This document shows positions 1 to 5,887 of a DNA stretch of 13,899 nt, in pieces; position 1 is the stretch's first letter, and each line of letters starts with the position of its first letter. A model generated the notes under the pieces. The model saw only the letters and a program-made list of their open reading frames with translations. It ran no database searches and was not told the DNA's origin. The DNA is taken from positions 29,913 through 43,811 of the forward strand of contig DIVX01000021.1 in assembly GCA_002422505.1 (NCBI GenBank), written 5' to 3'. The translations under genes were made by a program, and so were the position numbers. Origin of the DNA: Desulfovibrio sp. UBA6121. GTDB lineage: Bacteria; Desulfobacterota; Desulfovibrionia; Desulfovibrionales; Desulfovibrionaceae.

Positions 1-1115
1 ACGGTGGCGTTCATTTCCTCCATGGCCGTGGCGGTTTCGGTAATGCGTTCTTTTTGGGTTATGGTGGAGGCGTCGATGTGCTGCGCCTGGCCGGAGATTT
101 CTTCTGACGCGGAGGACAGGCGTTCGACCACGGCCTCCAGCTTGACGGCGGCGGCCAGCAGGCCTTCCTGCCGGGCGTGGATGGCCTGGGCCTTGGCCTC
201 GTTGGCTTCCACCGTGGCCTGCTCGGCCGCGCGGGCCTTTTCCTCGGCCTCGCGTGTTTTGGTTTCAATGGCGGCCATATTGGTGCGCAGGGTGTCCACC
301 ATGGTGTTCAGGGCGCGCTCCAGGTTCGAGGTCTCGTCCTTGCCGGCCACGGCCAGGCTCACGTTCAGGTTGCCGGCGGCCACGTCCTGCGCGGCCTTTG
401 TGGCGGCGTTCAGCGGATGAATGATGCTGCGGAAGATCATGAGGGAGAGCGGCAGCACGCCAAGCAGCAAGAGCGCCAGCACAATGCCCGCCACCAGGGT
501 GACGGCGCTTTTGACCATGCCGGTGATGGCGGCGCTTATCTTGGCCTTTTCCTCTTCGATGTTGTCGATGTAGACGCCGGTGCCTATCCAGTACGGGGTG
601 CCGGGAATCTGCTCGGCGTAGCTGAGCTTGGGCTGCACGCCCTTGCCGGGCTTGTCGTACACGTATTCCACAAAACCGCCGCCCTTGGCCGATGCCTGGG
701 CCAGTTCGGCCACGTAGAGCACGCCGTTCTTGTCCTTCACCCCGGCCAGGTCCTTGCCGGTCAGCTCCGGCTTGATGGGCACGGTGACGACGGTGGTGCC
801 TTCATAGATGAAGTAGTAGCCGCTCTTGTCTTCTTCATAGCGGATGGGCCCCACGAGGGTGCGCAGGGTGTCGGTGACGAGCTTCTTTTCCGGCGGCAGG
901 TCTTTTACGACTTCGGAAAGGCTCATGGCCAGGGAATGCACGGAAAGCTGAAGTTTGTCCTTCTCTCCCGCCAGCATAACTTGTTGTGTTTGGCCGACGG
1001 CATAGTTGCGTACCTGCAGCAACTGGTGCGTAAAGGTCCCGCCCACCAGCGCGGCAAAGACAACTGCAATGACGATGAGCAGGACAATGCGTGTTCGAAT
1101 GGTAATGTTGCGCAT
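1..1115 (-). CDS. Methyl-accepting chemotaxis protein with Cache sensor, C-terminus cut by window edge
   Basis: This is a transmembrane chemoreceptor that should relay a periplasmic ligand signal to CheA/CheW. I translated 371 codons from the ATG at 1115. There is a short cytoplasmic start, TM1 at about residues 9-27, and a periplasmic region at about 30-195. That region has single-Cache (sCache_2) hallmarks: GYYFIYEG at 99-106, LTGKDL at 118-123, and YWIGTGVYIDNI at 175-186. TM2 lies at about 202-228. A HAMP domain follows at about 228-280 (HPLNAATKAAQDVAAGNL). Next comes an Ala/Glu-rich coiled coil and the start of the signalling domain, with MEEMNAT at 365-371. The kinase-control tip and methylation helices lie beyond the left edge. 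An AGAAGGGG purine run precedes the start. The EAL gene lies 150 bp upstream on the same strand. The ligand is unknown; related sCache_2 receptors often bind small organic acids. Confidence 0.93.
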   Translation of the reverse strand, partial: MRNITIRTRIVLLIVIAVVFAALVGGTFTHQLLQVRNYAVGQTQQVMLAGEKDKLQLSVHSLAMSLSEVVKDLPPEKKLVTDTLRTLVGPIRYEEDKSGYYFIYEGTTVVTVPIKPELTGKDLAGVKDKNGVLYVAELAQASAKGGGFVEYVYDKPGKGVQPKLSYAEQIPGTPYWIGTGVYIDNIEEEKAKISAAITGMVKSAVTLVAGIVLALLLLGVLPLSLMIFRSIIHPLNAATKAAQDVAAGNLNVSLAVAGKDETSNLERALNTMVDTLRTNMAAIETKTREAEEKARAAEQATVEANEAKAQAIHARQEGLLAAAVKLEAVVERLSSASEEISGQAQHIDASTITQKERITETATAMEEMNAT

Positions 1116-1187
1116 GGAGCACCCCTTCTGCTGCAGAGACGGACCGAACCGCGCGCCTTTGGGCGCAAAACCCGTCACAATAGCATG

Positions 1188-1216
1188 CACATACTAACAG
1201 CGTTGCGTAAGCGCAA
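1188..1216 (-). promoter_or_regulatory. Candidate sigma70-type promoter for the chemoreceptor gene
   Basis: On the minus strand, TTGCGC (1216-1211) is followed after 17 nt by TATGTG (1193-1188), about 70 nt before the receptor ATG. The -35 box overlaps a small inverted repeat, TTGCG-TAAG-CGCAA (1203-1216), which could be an operator. Both boxes match the consensus only partly, and I saw no FliA-type or sigma54-type promoter, so this is a weak call. It fits the 150-bp gap after the EAL gene, which suggests the receptor has its own promoter. Confidence 0.25.
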
Positions 1217-1265
1217 GTACTGCACACGTTTTTCGTCTGGTATCGCCGGAATCTTTAGCCTGGGC

Positions 1266-2492
1266 TTAATCCCGGCAGTCTATGTCGGCGCAGAGGATGC
1301 AGGAGCGGTTGTCGCGGTCTTTGAAGGCGGCGGAGATGGTGATGCAGCGGTTGCCCGAGGCCAGCGAGATGTACGGCTGGGTGGTGAACTTCGGCAGGCC
1401 CGCGCGCAGGGGCAGGTAGTATTCCTTCAGGGAGTGGTCCGCGCCGATGCGGGCGGGCTCGTAGATGAAGCGCTTGCGCTTGCGCAGCTTGCTGGGGTTG
1501 CAAACCGTGTCGGAAACCTGCACGCCCTTGGCGCTCAGCACGTAGAGGCATTCGATCTGCTCATACTCGTCGATGAAGCCGGTAAGGGCCTGGTCCAGGC
1601 CGATGGAGCCGAGGTTGGCCAGGGCGTCGCAGATGGAGAAGACCAGGGCGTCGTGCCGGGCGTAGAGGGCCTTTTGCGCGCTGAAGCGCTCCGTGGCGTT
1701 GGCCCGGAACTTGCGCGCCAGATACTCTATGCGCTCGGCGATGGTTTCCGCCGGGGGCATTTGCCGCGCCGGGCGGCCGAAGTAGAAGCCCTGGAACACG
1801 TCCACCCCGGCCTCCAGCAGGCACAAGATGTCCTCCTGGCGCTCCACGCCCTCGGCCAGCGCCAGGGAACCCAGGCGCGAGGCCATCTGCACGAAGCTCT
1901 TGACCACCTCCAGGCGCGTCATGTGCCCGTCCACCCCGGCCACCAGGGAGCGGTCCAGCTTCAGCACATCCGGCTTCAGCAGGGGAATGCGGTCCAGGTT
2001 GGAATGGCCCGCGCCAACGTCATCCAGGGCGATGAGAAAGCCGTTCTTGCGGCACCCGGCCACGAACTCCGCCAGGGCGCCCGTATCACGCGCGCGGGAT
2101 TCGACGATCTCGATAAGCACGTTGTTGGGGTTGATGCCGCACTCCTTGACCTTGTGCAGCAGGTAGCTGGAGCGCGCCACGTCGGAATCTATGGCGTGGC
2201 CGTCCACGTTGATGGAGAGGATGAGCCCGCGGTTCTTGGCGTGGATGGGGGCAAAGGCCTCCAGGGCCTTCTGGCGGCACAGGCGGTCCAACTCCAACAG
2301 GCAGCCTTCTTCCAGGGCCATGCGGAACAGCTCCTGGGGGGGAATGTCCTCCCCGGGCGCAGTGCAGCGCGACAAGGCCTCCACGCCGAGCAACGCTCTG
2401 CGTTTGACGGAGATGAGAGAATGAAAGGCCGTGCCGACCCACTCGCGCTCAATGATCTCCCGGATTGTGACGGCTTCCGCTGTGTTTTCCAT
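1266..2492 (-). CDS. Cytoplasmic EAL-domain c-di-GMP phosphodiesterase with C-terminal PDC-like sensor
   Basis: The predicted 408-residue protein should hydrolyse cyclic di-GMP to pGpG. The EAL domain spans about residues 10-262 and its catalytic signature looks intact: EAL at 38-40, Asn95 in SINVDG, Glu128 and Glu131 in IEIVES, the DD pair at 157-158 in LDDVGAG, Lys178 in LKLDRS, AEGVE at 213-217, and QGFYFGRP at 234-241. Residues from about 270 to the end form a second domain. Its KEYYL, YISLASGN and CITIS segments recall PDC/Cache folds or the YkuI C-terminal domain. There is no signal peptide or membrane segment, so the sensor would read a cytoplasmic ligand. No GGDEF domain is present. 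I chose the ATG at 2492 because the EAL alignment starts just after it; no good ribosome binding site precedes it, and longer in-frame starts add only unconserved sequence. The gene is divergent from the aromatic operon and probably unrelated to it. Confidence 0.88.
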   Translation of the reverse strand: MENTAEAVTIREIIEREWVGTAFHSLISVKRRALLGVEALSRCTAPGEDIPPQELFRMALEEGCLLELDRLCRQKALEAFAPIHAKNRGLILSINVDGHAIDSDVARSSYLLHKVKECGINPNNVLIEIVESRARDTGALAEFVAGCRKNGFLIALDDVGAGHSNLDRIPLLKPDVLKLDRSLVAGVDGHMTRLEVVKSFVQMASRLGSLALAEGVERQEDILCLLEAGVDVFQGFYFGRPARQMPPAETIAERIEYLARKFRANATERFSAQKALYARHDALVFSICDALANLGSIGLDQALTGFIDEYEQIECLYVLSAKGVQVSDTVCNPSKLRKRKRFIYEPARIGADHSLKEYYLPLRAGLPKFTTQPYISLASGNRCITISAAFKDRDNRSCILCADIDCRD

Positions 2493-2598
2493 AGTGCTGG
2501 GGTGGGCTAAAGCAAGACCTGGGCCATAACTGCAACAAACTGTAATTACATGTATTCGCGCTGGCTGGAGTTGCGCGCCGGCCAAAGAGTATACATTT

Positions 2599-2626
2599 TT
2601 GTACAAGCAATGGCGCTGTCTATACA
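2599..2626 (+). promoter_or_regulatory. Candidate distal promoter of the aromatic operon
   Basis: TTGTAC (2599-2604), a 16-nt spacer and TATACA (2621-2626) resemble a sigma70 promoter. Transcription would start near 2633 and give the leader peptide an untranslated leader of about 75 nt. This stretch is clearly AT-richer than its surroundings and also carries a minus-strand TATACT (2593-2588) that could serve the divergent EAL gene. The -35 box matches only 3 of 6 consensus positions. No operator for a known regulator was recognised. Confidence 0.3.
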
Positions 2627-2670
2627 CAAATGAACAAGCAGGCAAGAATACCAATACGTAAAAAAAACTG

Positions 2671-2699
2671 TTGACACGCCAAAGACCTGCGGGTAGTCA
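2671..2699 (+). promoter_or_regulatory. Candidate proximal promoter (perfect TTGACA) of the aromatic operon
   Basis: A perfect -35 hexamer TTGACA lies at 2671-2676, just after an eight-A tract (2660-2667). The segment 17 nt further, TAGTCA (2694-2699), is a poor -10. If this promoter is real, transcription would begin about 1-3 nt before the leader peptide ATG at 2708, making that message nearly leaderless. This would fit the lack of a convincing ribosome binding site there. The distal candidate and this one are alternatives. Confidence 0.35.
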
Positions 2700-2707
2700 C
2701 TCATTCC

Positions 2708-2803
2708 ATGAACGCTTCTTCCGCCAACAATACCTCTTTCTCCTTTAGCCAGTACTGGTATTATTGGTTTAGCCGCGCCTGCGGCCTGGGAGAGGTGTGT
2801 TGA
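2708..2803 (+). CDS. Attenuator leader peptide rich in Phe, Tyr and Trp (31 aa)
   Basis: This short reading frame starts ATG-AAC-GCT and ends at TGA 2801-2803. Residues 11-21 read FSFSQYWYYWF: three Phe, three Tyr and two Trp in eleven codons (2738-2770). Such a cluster of the pathway's end products just before a terminator is the hallmark of a ribosome-stalling leader peptide, like the E. coli pheA and trp leaders, but here all three aromatic amino acids are represented. Codons 24-27 double as the RNA segment that pairs with the terminator 5' arm. The peptide probably has no function beyond translation itself. The ribosome binding site is weak (GGG at 2691-2693 only). The start is supported by an in-frame stop just upstream (TGA 2672-2674) and no other ATG or GTG between. 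Confidence 0.85.
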   Translation: MNASSANNTSFSFSQYWYYWFSRACGLGEVC

Positions 2804-2870
2804 CGGTGACAGGACGTTAACCAAAGCCTCTTCGAAAGGGCCGCGGGCGAAAGCCGGCGGCCCTTTTTTT
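2738..2870 (+). promoter_or_regulatory. Transcription attenuator for the whole aromatic operon (Phe/Tyr/Trp sensing)
   Basis: Three mutually exclusive helices can be drawn. The terminator pairs 2835-2848 with 2853-2866. The antiterminator pairs 2777-2787 with 2838-2848 over 11 consecutive positions (nine Watson-Crick, two G-U), consuming the terminator 5' arm. A protector hairpin pairs GCCGC 2772-2776 with GCGGC 2781-2785, overlapping the antiterminator strand. The aromatic codons (2738-2770) end one base before the protector hairpin. A ribosome stalled there for lack of charged tRNA would disturb the protector and leave 2777-2787 free for antitermination. A ribosome reaching the stop at 2801 would cover part of 2777-2787 and allow termination. 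The pairings are read directly; the mechanism is inferred from classical amino acid operon attenuators. Confidence 0.8.
2835..2870 (+). terminator. Intrinsic terminator of the operon leader
   Basis: The stem is AAAGGGCCGC-G-GGC (2835-2848) and GCC-G-GCGGCCCTTT (2853-2866), closed by a GAAA tetraloop (2849-2852), with one G-G mismatch. It runs into a seven-T tract (2864-2870). It sits 32 nt after the leader peptide stop and 70 nt before the first structural gene, so it can only serve as a conditional (attenuating) terminator for this operon. Confidence 0.92.
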
Positions 2871-2939
2871 AGTTTTCACCGCCGGATCATCGCCACACGG
2901 ACCTTCGCACGGGGCGCAACCAGACGAAAGGAGCAGGCC

Positions 2940-3743
2940 ATGCACATCGGGAAAGCTATCAGGCTGGAGCGCATTTTCAACCGCGACACCAAACGCACCA
3001 TCATTGTGCCCATGGACCACGGCACCACCGTGGGGCCCATCGCCGGCATCGTCGACATGCGCGAGGCTGTCGGGGCCGTTGTGGAGGGCGGGGCCAACGC
3101 CGTGCTGATGCACAAGGGCCTTGTGCGCTGCGGCCACAGAAGCCAGGGCAAAGACATCGGCCTCATCGTCCACCTCTCCGCCTCCACCACCCTCTCCCCC
3201 TTCCCCAACGCCAAAACCCTCGTGGGCACCGTCGAAGACGCCATCCGCCTCGGCGCGGACGCCGTGAGCGTGCACGTGAACCTGGGCGACGAAAGCGAAG
3301 CCAAGATGCTGACCGACTTCGGCCAGGTGACGAGCACCGCCCAGAGCTGGGGCATTCCCGTGCTGGCCATGGTCTACGCCCGCGGTCCCAAGGTGCGCAG
3401 CGAGTTCGACCCCGAGATAGTGGCCCATTGCGCCCGCGTGGGTGTGGAGCTGGGAGCCGACGTGGTCAAGGTCCCCTACACCGGCGACATCGACACCTTC
3501 GGCCACGTGGTTGATTCCTGCTGCGTGCCCGTGGTCATTGCCGGCGGCCCCAAGCTCGACAGCACCACCGCCTTCCTCCAGATGGTGCAGGACTCCATCA
3601 AGGCGGGCGGCTCGGGCCTTTCCGTTGGCCGCAACGTGTTCCAGCACAAGAACCCCTCCCTGCTCTGCCAGGCCCTTTCCAAGGTGGTGCACGAGGACGT
3701 GGACGTTGCGGAAGCCATGGCCATGCTGGAAGGCAAGGAATAG
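2940..3743 (+). CDS. 2-amino-3,7-dideoxy-D-threo-hept-6-ulosonate (ADTH) synthase
   Basis: The 267-residue product belongs to the class I aldolase family of Methanocaldococcus jannaschii MJ0400. That enzyme joins 6-deoxy-5-ketofructose 1-phosphate and aspartate semialdehyde to make ADTH, the first step of the archaeal-type route to 3-dehydroquinate. Key residues are visible: Asp26 in VPMDHG, Tyr146 in MVYARG, and the Schiff-base Lys177 in VVKVPYTG. These sit at a constant offset of seven from the Asp33, Tyr153 and Lys184 I recall for MJ0400. The phosphate-binding end has AGGP (201-204) and GLSVGRN (226-232). A strong AAAGGAG (2927-2933) lies 6 nt before the ATG. It is the first structural gene, 13 nt before the DHQ synthase II gene that uses its product. 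Generic annotation as fructose-bisphosphate aldolase is less likely, given this neighbour. Confidence 0.93.
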   Translation: MHIGKAIRLERIFNRDTKRTIIVPMDHGTTVGPIAGIVDMREAVGAVVEGGANAVLMHKGLVRCGHRSQGKDIGLIVHLSASTTLSPFPNAKTLVGTVEDAIRLGADAVSVHVNLGDESEAKMLTDFGQVTSTAQSWGIPVLAMVYARGPKVRSEFDPEIVAHCARVGVELGADVVKVPYTGDIDTFGHVVDSCCVPVVIAGGPKLDSTTAFLQMVQDSIKAGGSGLSVGRNVFQHKNPSLLCQALSKVVHEDVDVAEAMAMLEGKE

Positions 3744-3756
3744 GCGCGGGCGGCTC

Positions 3757-4755
3757 ATGAAAACCATCATCTTCAAGGCCATACCCTTCCAGAAAGAGCT
3801 GGTGACCCTGGCGCTGGAATCCGGGGTGGACGCGATTCTGGCCGAGGCCGACACGGCCGAGGCCGTGCGCGCCTTGGGCCGCGTCACCGTGCTGACGCAA
3901 GCCGAGCTGCCCACCTTTGCGCTGGGCTCCAAGGCCGACGAGGAGACCGCCACCGAGGCCCTGCTGGCCGCGCAAAAGGCGGGTGGCATGATAAGCCTCG
4001 CCAAGGGCTGGGAGATCATCCCGGTGGAGAACATTCTGGCCCAGGCTTCCGGCCTGGCGCTGGAATGCGAGAGCCTGGACCGCGCCGTGCTGGCCGCAGG
4101 CATTCTGGAGCGCGGGGCCGACGCCGTCGTGGTGCTGCCGGAGGCCGCAGCCGAGCTCAAGGCCATCGTGGCCGAGCTCAAGCTCTCCCAGGGCAGCATG
4201 GCCCTGCAGCGCGCGGTGGTGAAGGAAATCGTCCCGGCGGGCCTGGGCCACCGCGTCTGCGTGGATACCATCTCCATGCTGCGGCGCGGCCAGGGCATGC
4301 TGGTGGGCAATTCCAGCGCCTTCACCTTCCTGGTGCACGCGGAAACCGAGTCCAACCCCTACGTGGCGGCGCGGCCCTTCCGCGTCAACGCGGGCGCGGT
4401 GCACGCCTACGCCGTGCTCCCCGGCGACAAGACCTGCTACCTGGAGGAACTCTCCGCCGGGCGCGAGGTGCTCATCGTCGGGGCCGACGGCAAGACGAGC
4501 CTCAGCACCGTGGGCCGGGTCAAGGTCGAGGTGCGGCCCATGCTCAAAATAACGGCGGAAGTCACCGCGCCCGACGGCTGCAAGGTCGCGGGCCAGGTGT
4601 TTCTGCAAAACGCGGAAACCATCCGCGTCACCGGCGTGGACGGCCGCCCCATCAGCGTGGTGAACCTGAAGCCGGGCGACGAGATTCTTTGCCGCACCGA
4701 CGCGGCGGGCCGCCATTTCGGCATGCGCATCTGCGAAGACATCAAGGAAGGCTAG
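3757..4755 (+). CDS. 3-dehydroquinate synthase II (archaeal type)
   Basis: The 332-residue protein matches the NAD-dependent 3-dehydroquinate synthase II family (M. jannaschii MJ1249). This enzyme oxidatively deaminates and cyclises ADTH to 3-dehydroquinate, replacing AroB. Conserved blocks include MISLAKGWEIIPVENI (78-93), the GMLVGNSSAFTFLVHAE core (180-196), ESNPYVAARPFRVNAG (198-213) and VHAYAVLPGDKTCYLEELSAG (215-235). The C-terminal third is a beta-rich domain. The ATG at 3757 was chosen because the frame upstream of it overlaps the previous gene and has unconserved Arg/Ser/Pro-rich sequence. The ribosome binding site is poor, so translation is probably coupled to the upstream gene (13-nt gap). 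No classical aroB or DAHP synthase gene is in the window. Confidence 0.93.
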   Translation: MKTIIFKAIPFQKELVTLALESGVDAILAEADTAEAVRALGRVTVLTQAELPTFALGSKADEETATEALLAAQKAGGMISLAKGWEIIPVENILAQASGLALECESLDRAVLAAGILERGADAVVVLPEAAAELKAIVAELKLSQGSMALQRAVVKEIVPAGLGHRVCVDTISMLRRGQGMLVGNSSAFTFLVHAETESNPYVAARPFRVNAGAVHAYAVLPGDKTCYLEELSAGREVLIVGADGKTSLSTVGRVKVEVRPMLKITAEVTAPDGCKVAGQVFLQNAETIRVTGVDGRPISVVNLKPGDEILCRTDAAGRHFGMRICEDIKEG

Positions 4756-4759
4756 GCAT

Positions 4760-5887
4760 ATGAGCCAAGAGAACAGCGCCAAGCCTGAAGACCAGCTCGA
4801 TCTGGCCGCCCTGCGCCAGGAGATCGACCGCCTGGACGACGGCATAGTGGAGCTTCTGAACCGCCGCGCCAGCATCAGCATCGGCGTTGGCCGGGCCAAG
4901 AAGGACTCCCCGGACACCGTGTTCAAGCCCTTCCGCGAGAAGGAAGTGATGGACCGGCTGGCCAAGCAGAGCCCCGGCCCCCTGCCGGAAACGCACCTGC
5001 ACGCCATCTACCGGGAAATCATGTCCAGCTCCCGCAGGCTGCAACGCCCGGAGAGAGTGGTCTACCTGGGGCCGGAGGGCACCTTCAGCTACTTTGCCGG
5101 GCTGGAATACATGGGCCGCAGCGCGGAGCTGACGCCTAAGGCCAACTTCGAGGAAATCTTCCGCGCCGTGGCCGACGGCGAGGCCGAACTCGGCGTCATC
5201 CCCCTGGAAAATTCCCTGCAGGGCACCGTGGGCCAGGTGGTGGACCTGTTCATGCTCTTCCCGGTGTACATCCAGGCGGAGCTGTTCTGCCGCATCACCC
5301 ATTGCCTTATGGGCAAGGCGGACTTCCCGGCGGACGTGAAGGAGATCCACTCCCACCCGCAGCCGCTGGACCAGTGCGGCGGGTGGCTCAAAAACAACAT
5401 GCCGGGCCGGGTGCTGGTGCCCACCAGCAGCACCGCCGCAGCGGCGGAAATTGCCGCCGCGCGCGGGCCGGAGGTGGCCACGGTCGGGCACATCCGCCTG
5501 GCCGACCGCTACGGGCTGAACATCCTGGCCGCCCACATAGAAGACATGCCCGACAACTGGACGCGCTTTCTGGTCATTGGCCCGCGCGTCAGCGAAGGCG
5601 GCAACCGCGACAAGACCTCGCTCTTGTTCACCGTGCCGGACAAGCCCGGCGCCCTGGCCGAGGTGCTGAACACCTTCGCGGGCCGCGCCATCAACATCAC
5701 CAAGCTGGAAAGCCGCCCCCTGCGCGGCGAAAAATGGAAGTACGTGTTTTTCACAGATCTTGAGTGCGACCTCTCGCGCATGGAGTATGACAGCTTCCTG
5801 GCCGACCTGCGCGAGAAGTGCCACACCCTGCGCATCCTGGGCTCGTACCCGTCCGGGCCGCACCTCGACGCCGGAGGCCGCCAGTGA
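4760..5887 (+). CDS. pheA: Bifunctional chorismate mutase / prephenate dehydratase
   Basis: The 375-residue P-protein converts chorismate to prephenate and then to phenylpyruvate, the Phe branch. Domains in order are an AroQ-type chorismate mutase at about residues 12-95 (LRQEIDRLDDGIVELLNRR), prephenate dehydratase at about 99-275, and an ACT domain at about 284-365. The dehydratase has YLGPEGTFS, GVIPLENSLQGTVGQVVDL and the catalytic TRF triad (268-270, in NWTRF). In the ACT domain the Phe-binding motifs GALAEVL (297-303) and ESRP (317-320) are intact, so feedback inhibition by Phe is expected. AAGGAAGG (4744-4751) precedes the ATG, and the gap from the previous stop is 4 nt. Its TGA overlaps the aroA GTG start. 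Confidence 0.97.
   Translation: MSQENSAKPEDQLDLAALRQEIDRLDDGIVELLNRRASISIGVGRAKKDSPDTVFKPFREKEVMDRLAKQSPGPLPETHLHAIYREIMSSSRRLQRPERVVYLGPEGTFSYFAGLEYMGRSAELTPKANFEEIFRAVADGEAELGVIPLENSLQGTVGQVVDLFMLFPVYIQAELFCRITHCLMGKADFPADVKEIHSHPQPLDQCGGWLKNNMPGRVLVPTSSTAAAAEIAAARGPEVATVGHIRLADRYGLNILAAHIEDMPDNWTRFLVIGPRVSEGGNRDKTSLLFTVPDKPGALAEVLNTFAGRAINITKLESRPLRGEKWKYVFFTDLECDLSRMEYDSFLADLREKCHTLRILGSYPSGPHLDAGGRQ

Noticed and set aside
177..2510. A 777-codon open frame on the + strand across the first 2.5 kb
   Set aside because: It is antisense to the chemoreceptor and EAL genes, both of which have clear domain motifs. Its translation is Gly/His/Val-rich with no recognisable domain, as expected for the complement of high-GC coding sequence.
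2591..2604. Possible operator around the ATACATTTTTGTAC segment
   Set aside because: The symmetry is imperfect and consists of short self-complementary pieces common in AT-rich promoter DNA. No second copy was found.
2493..2707. T-box, TRAP-type or TrpR-type regulation of the aromatic operon
   Set aside because: No T-box consensus, no series of GAG/UAG triplets and no recognisable TrpR-like operator palindrome was seen. The leader peptide attenuator explains the region better.
2817..4355. A 512-codon minus-strand frame opposite the first two operon genes
   Set aside because: ADTH synthase and DHQ synthase II on the + strand carry full motif sets and ribosome sites. The opposing frame shows low-complexity sequence only.
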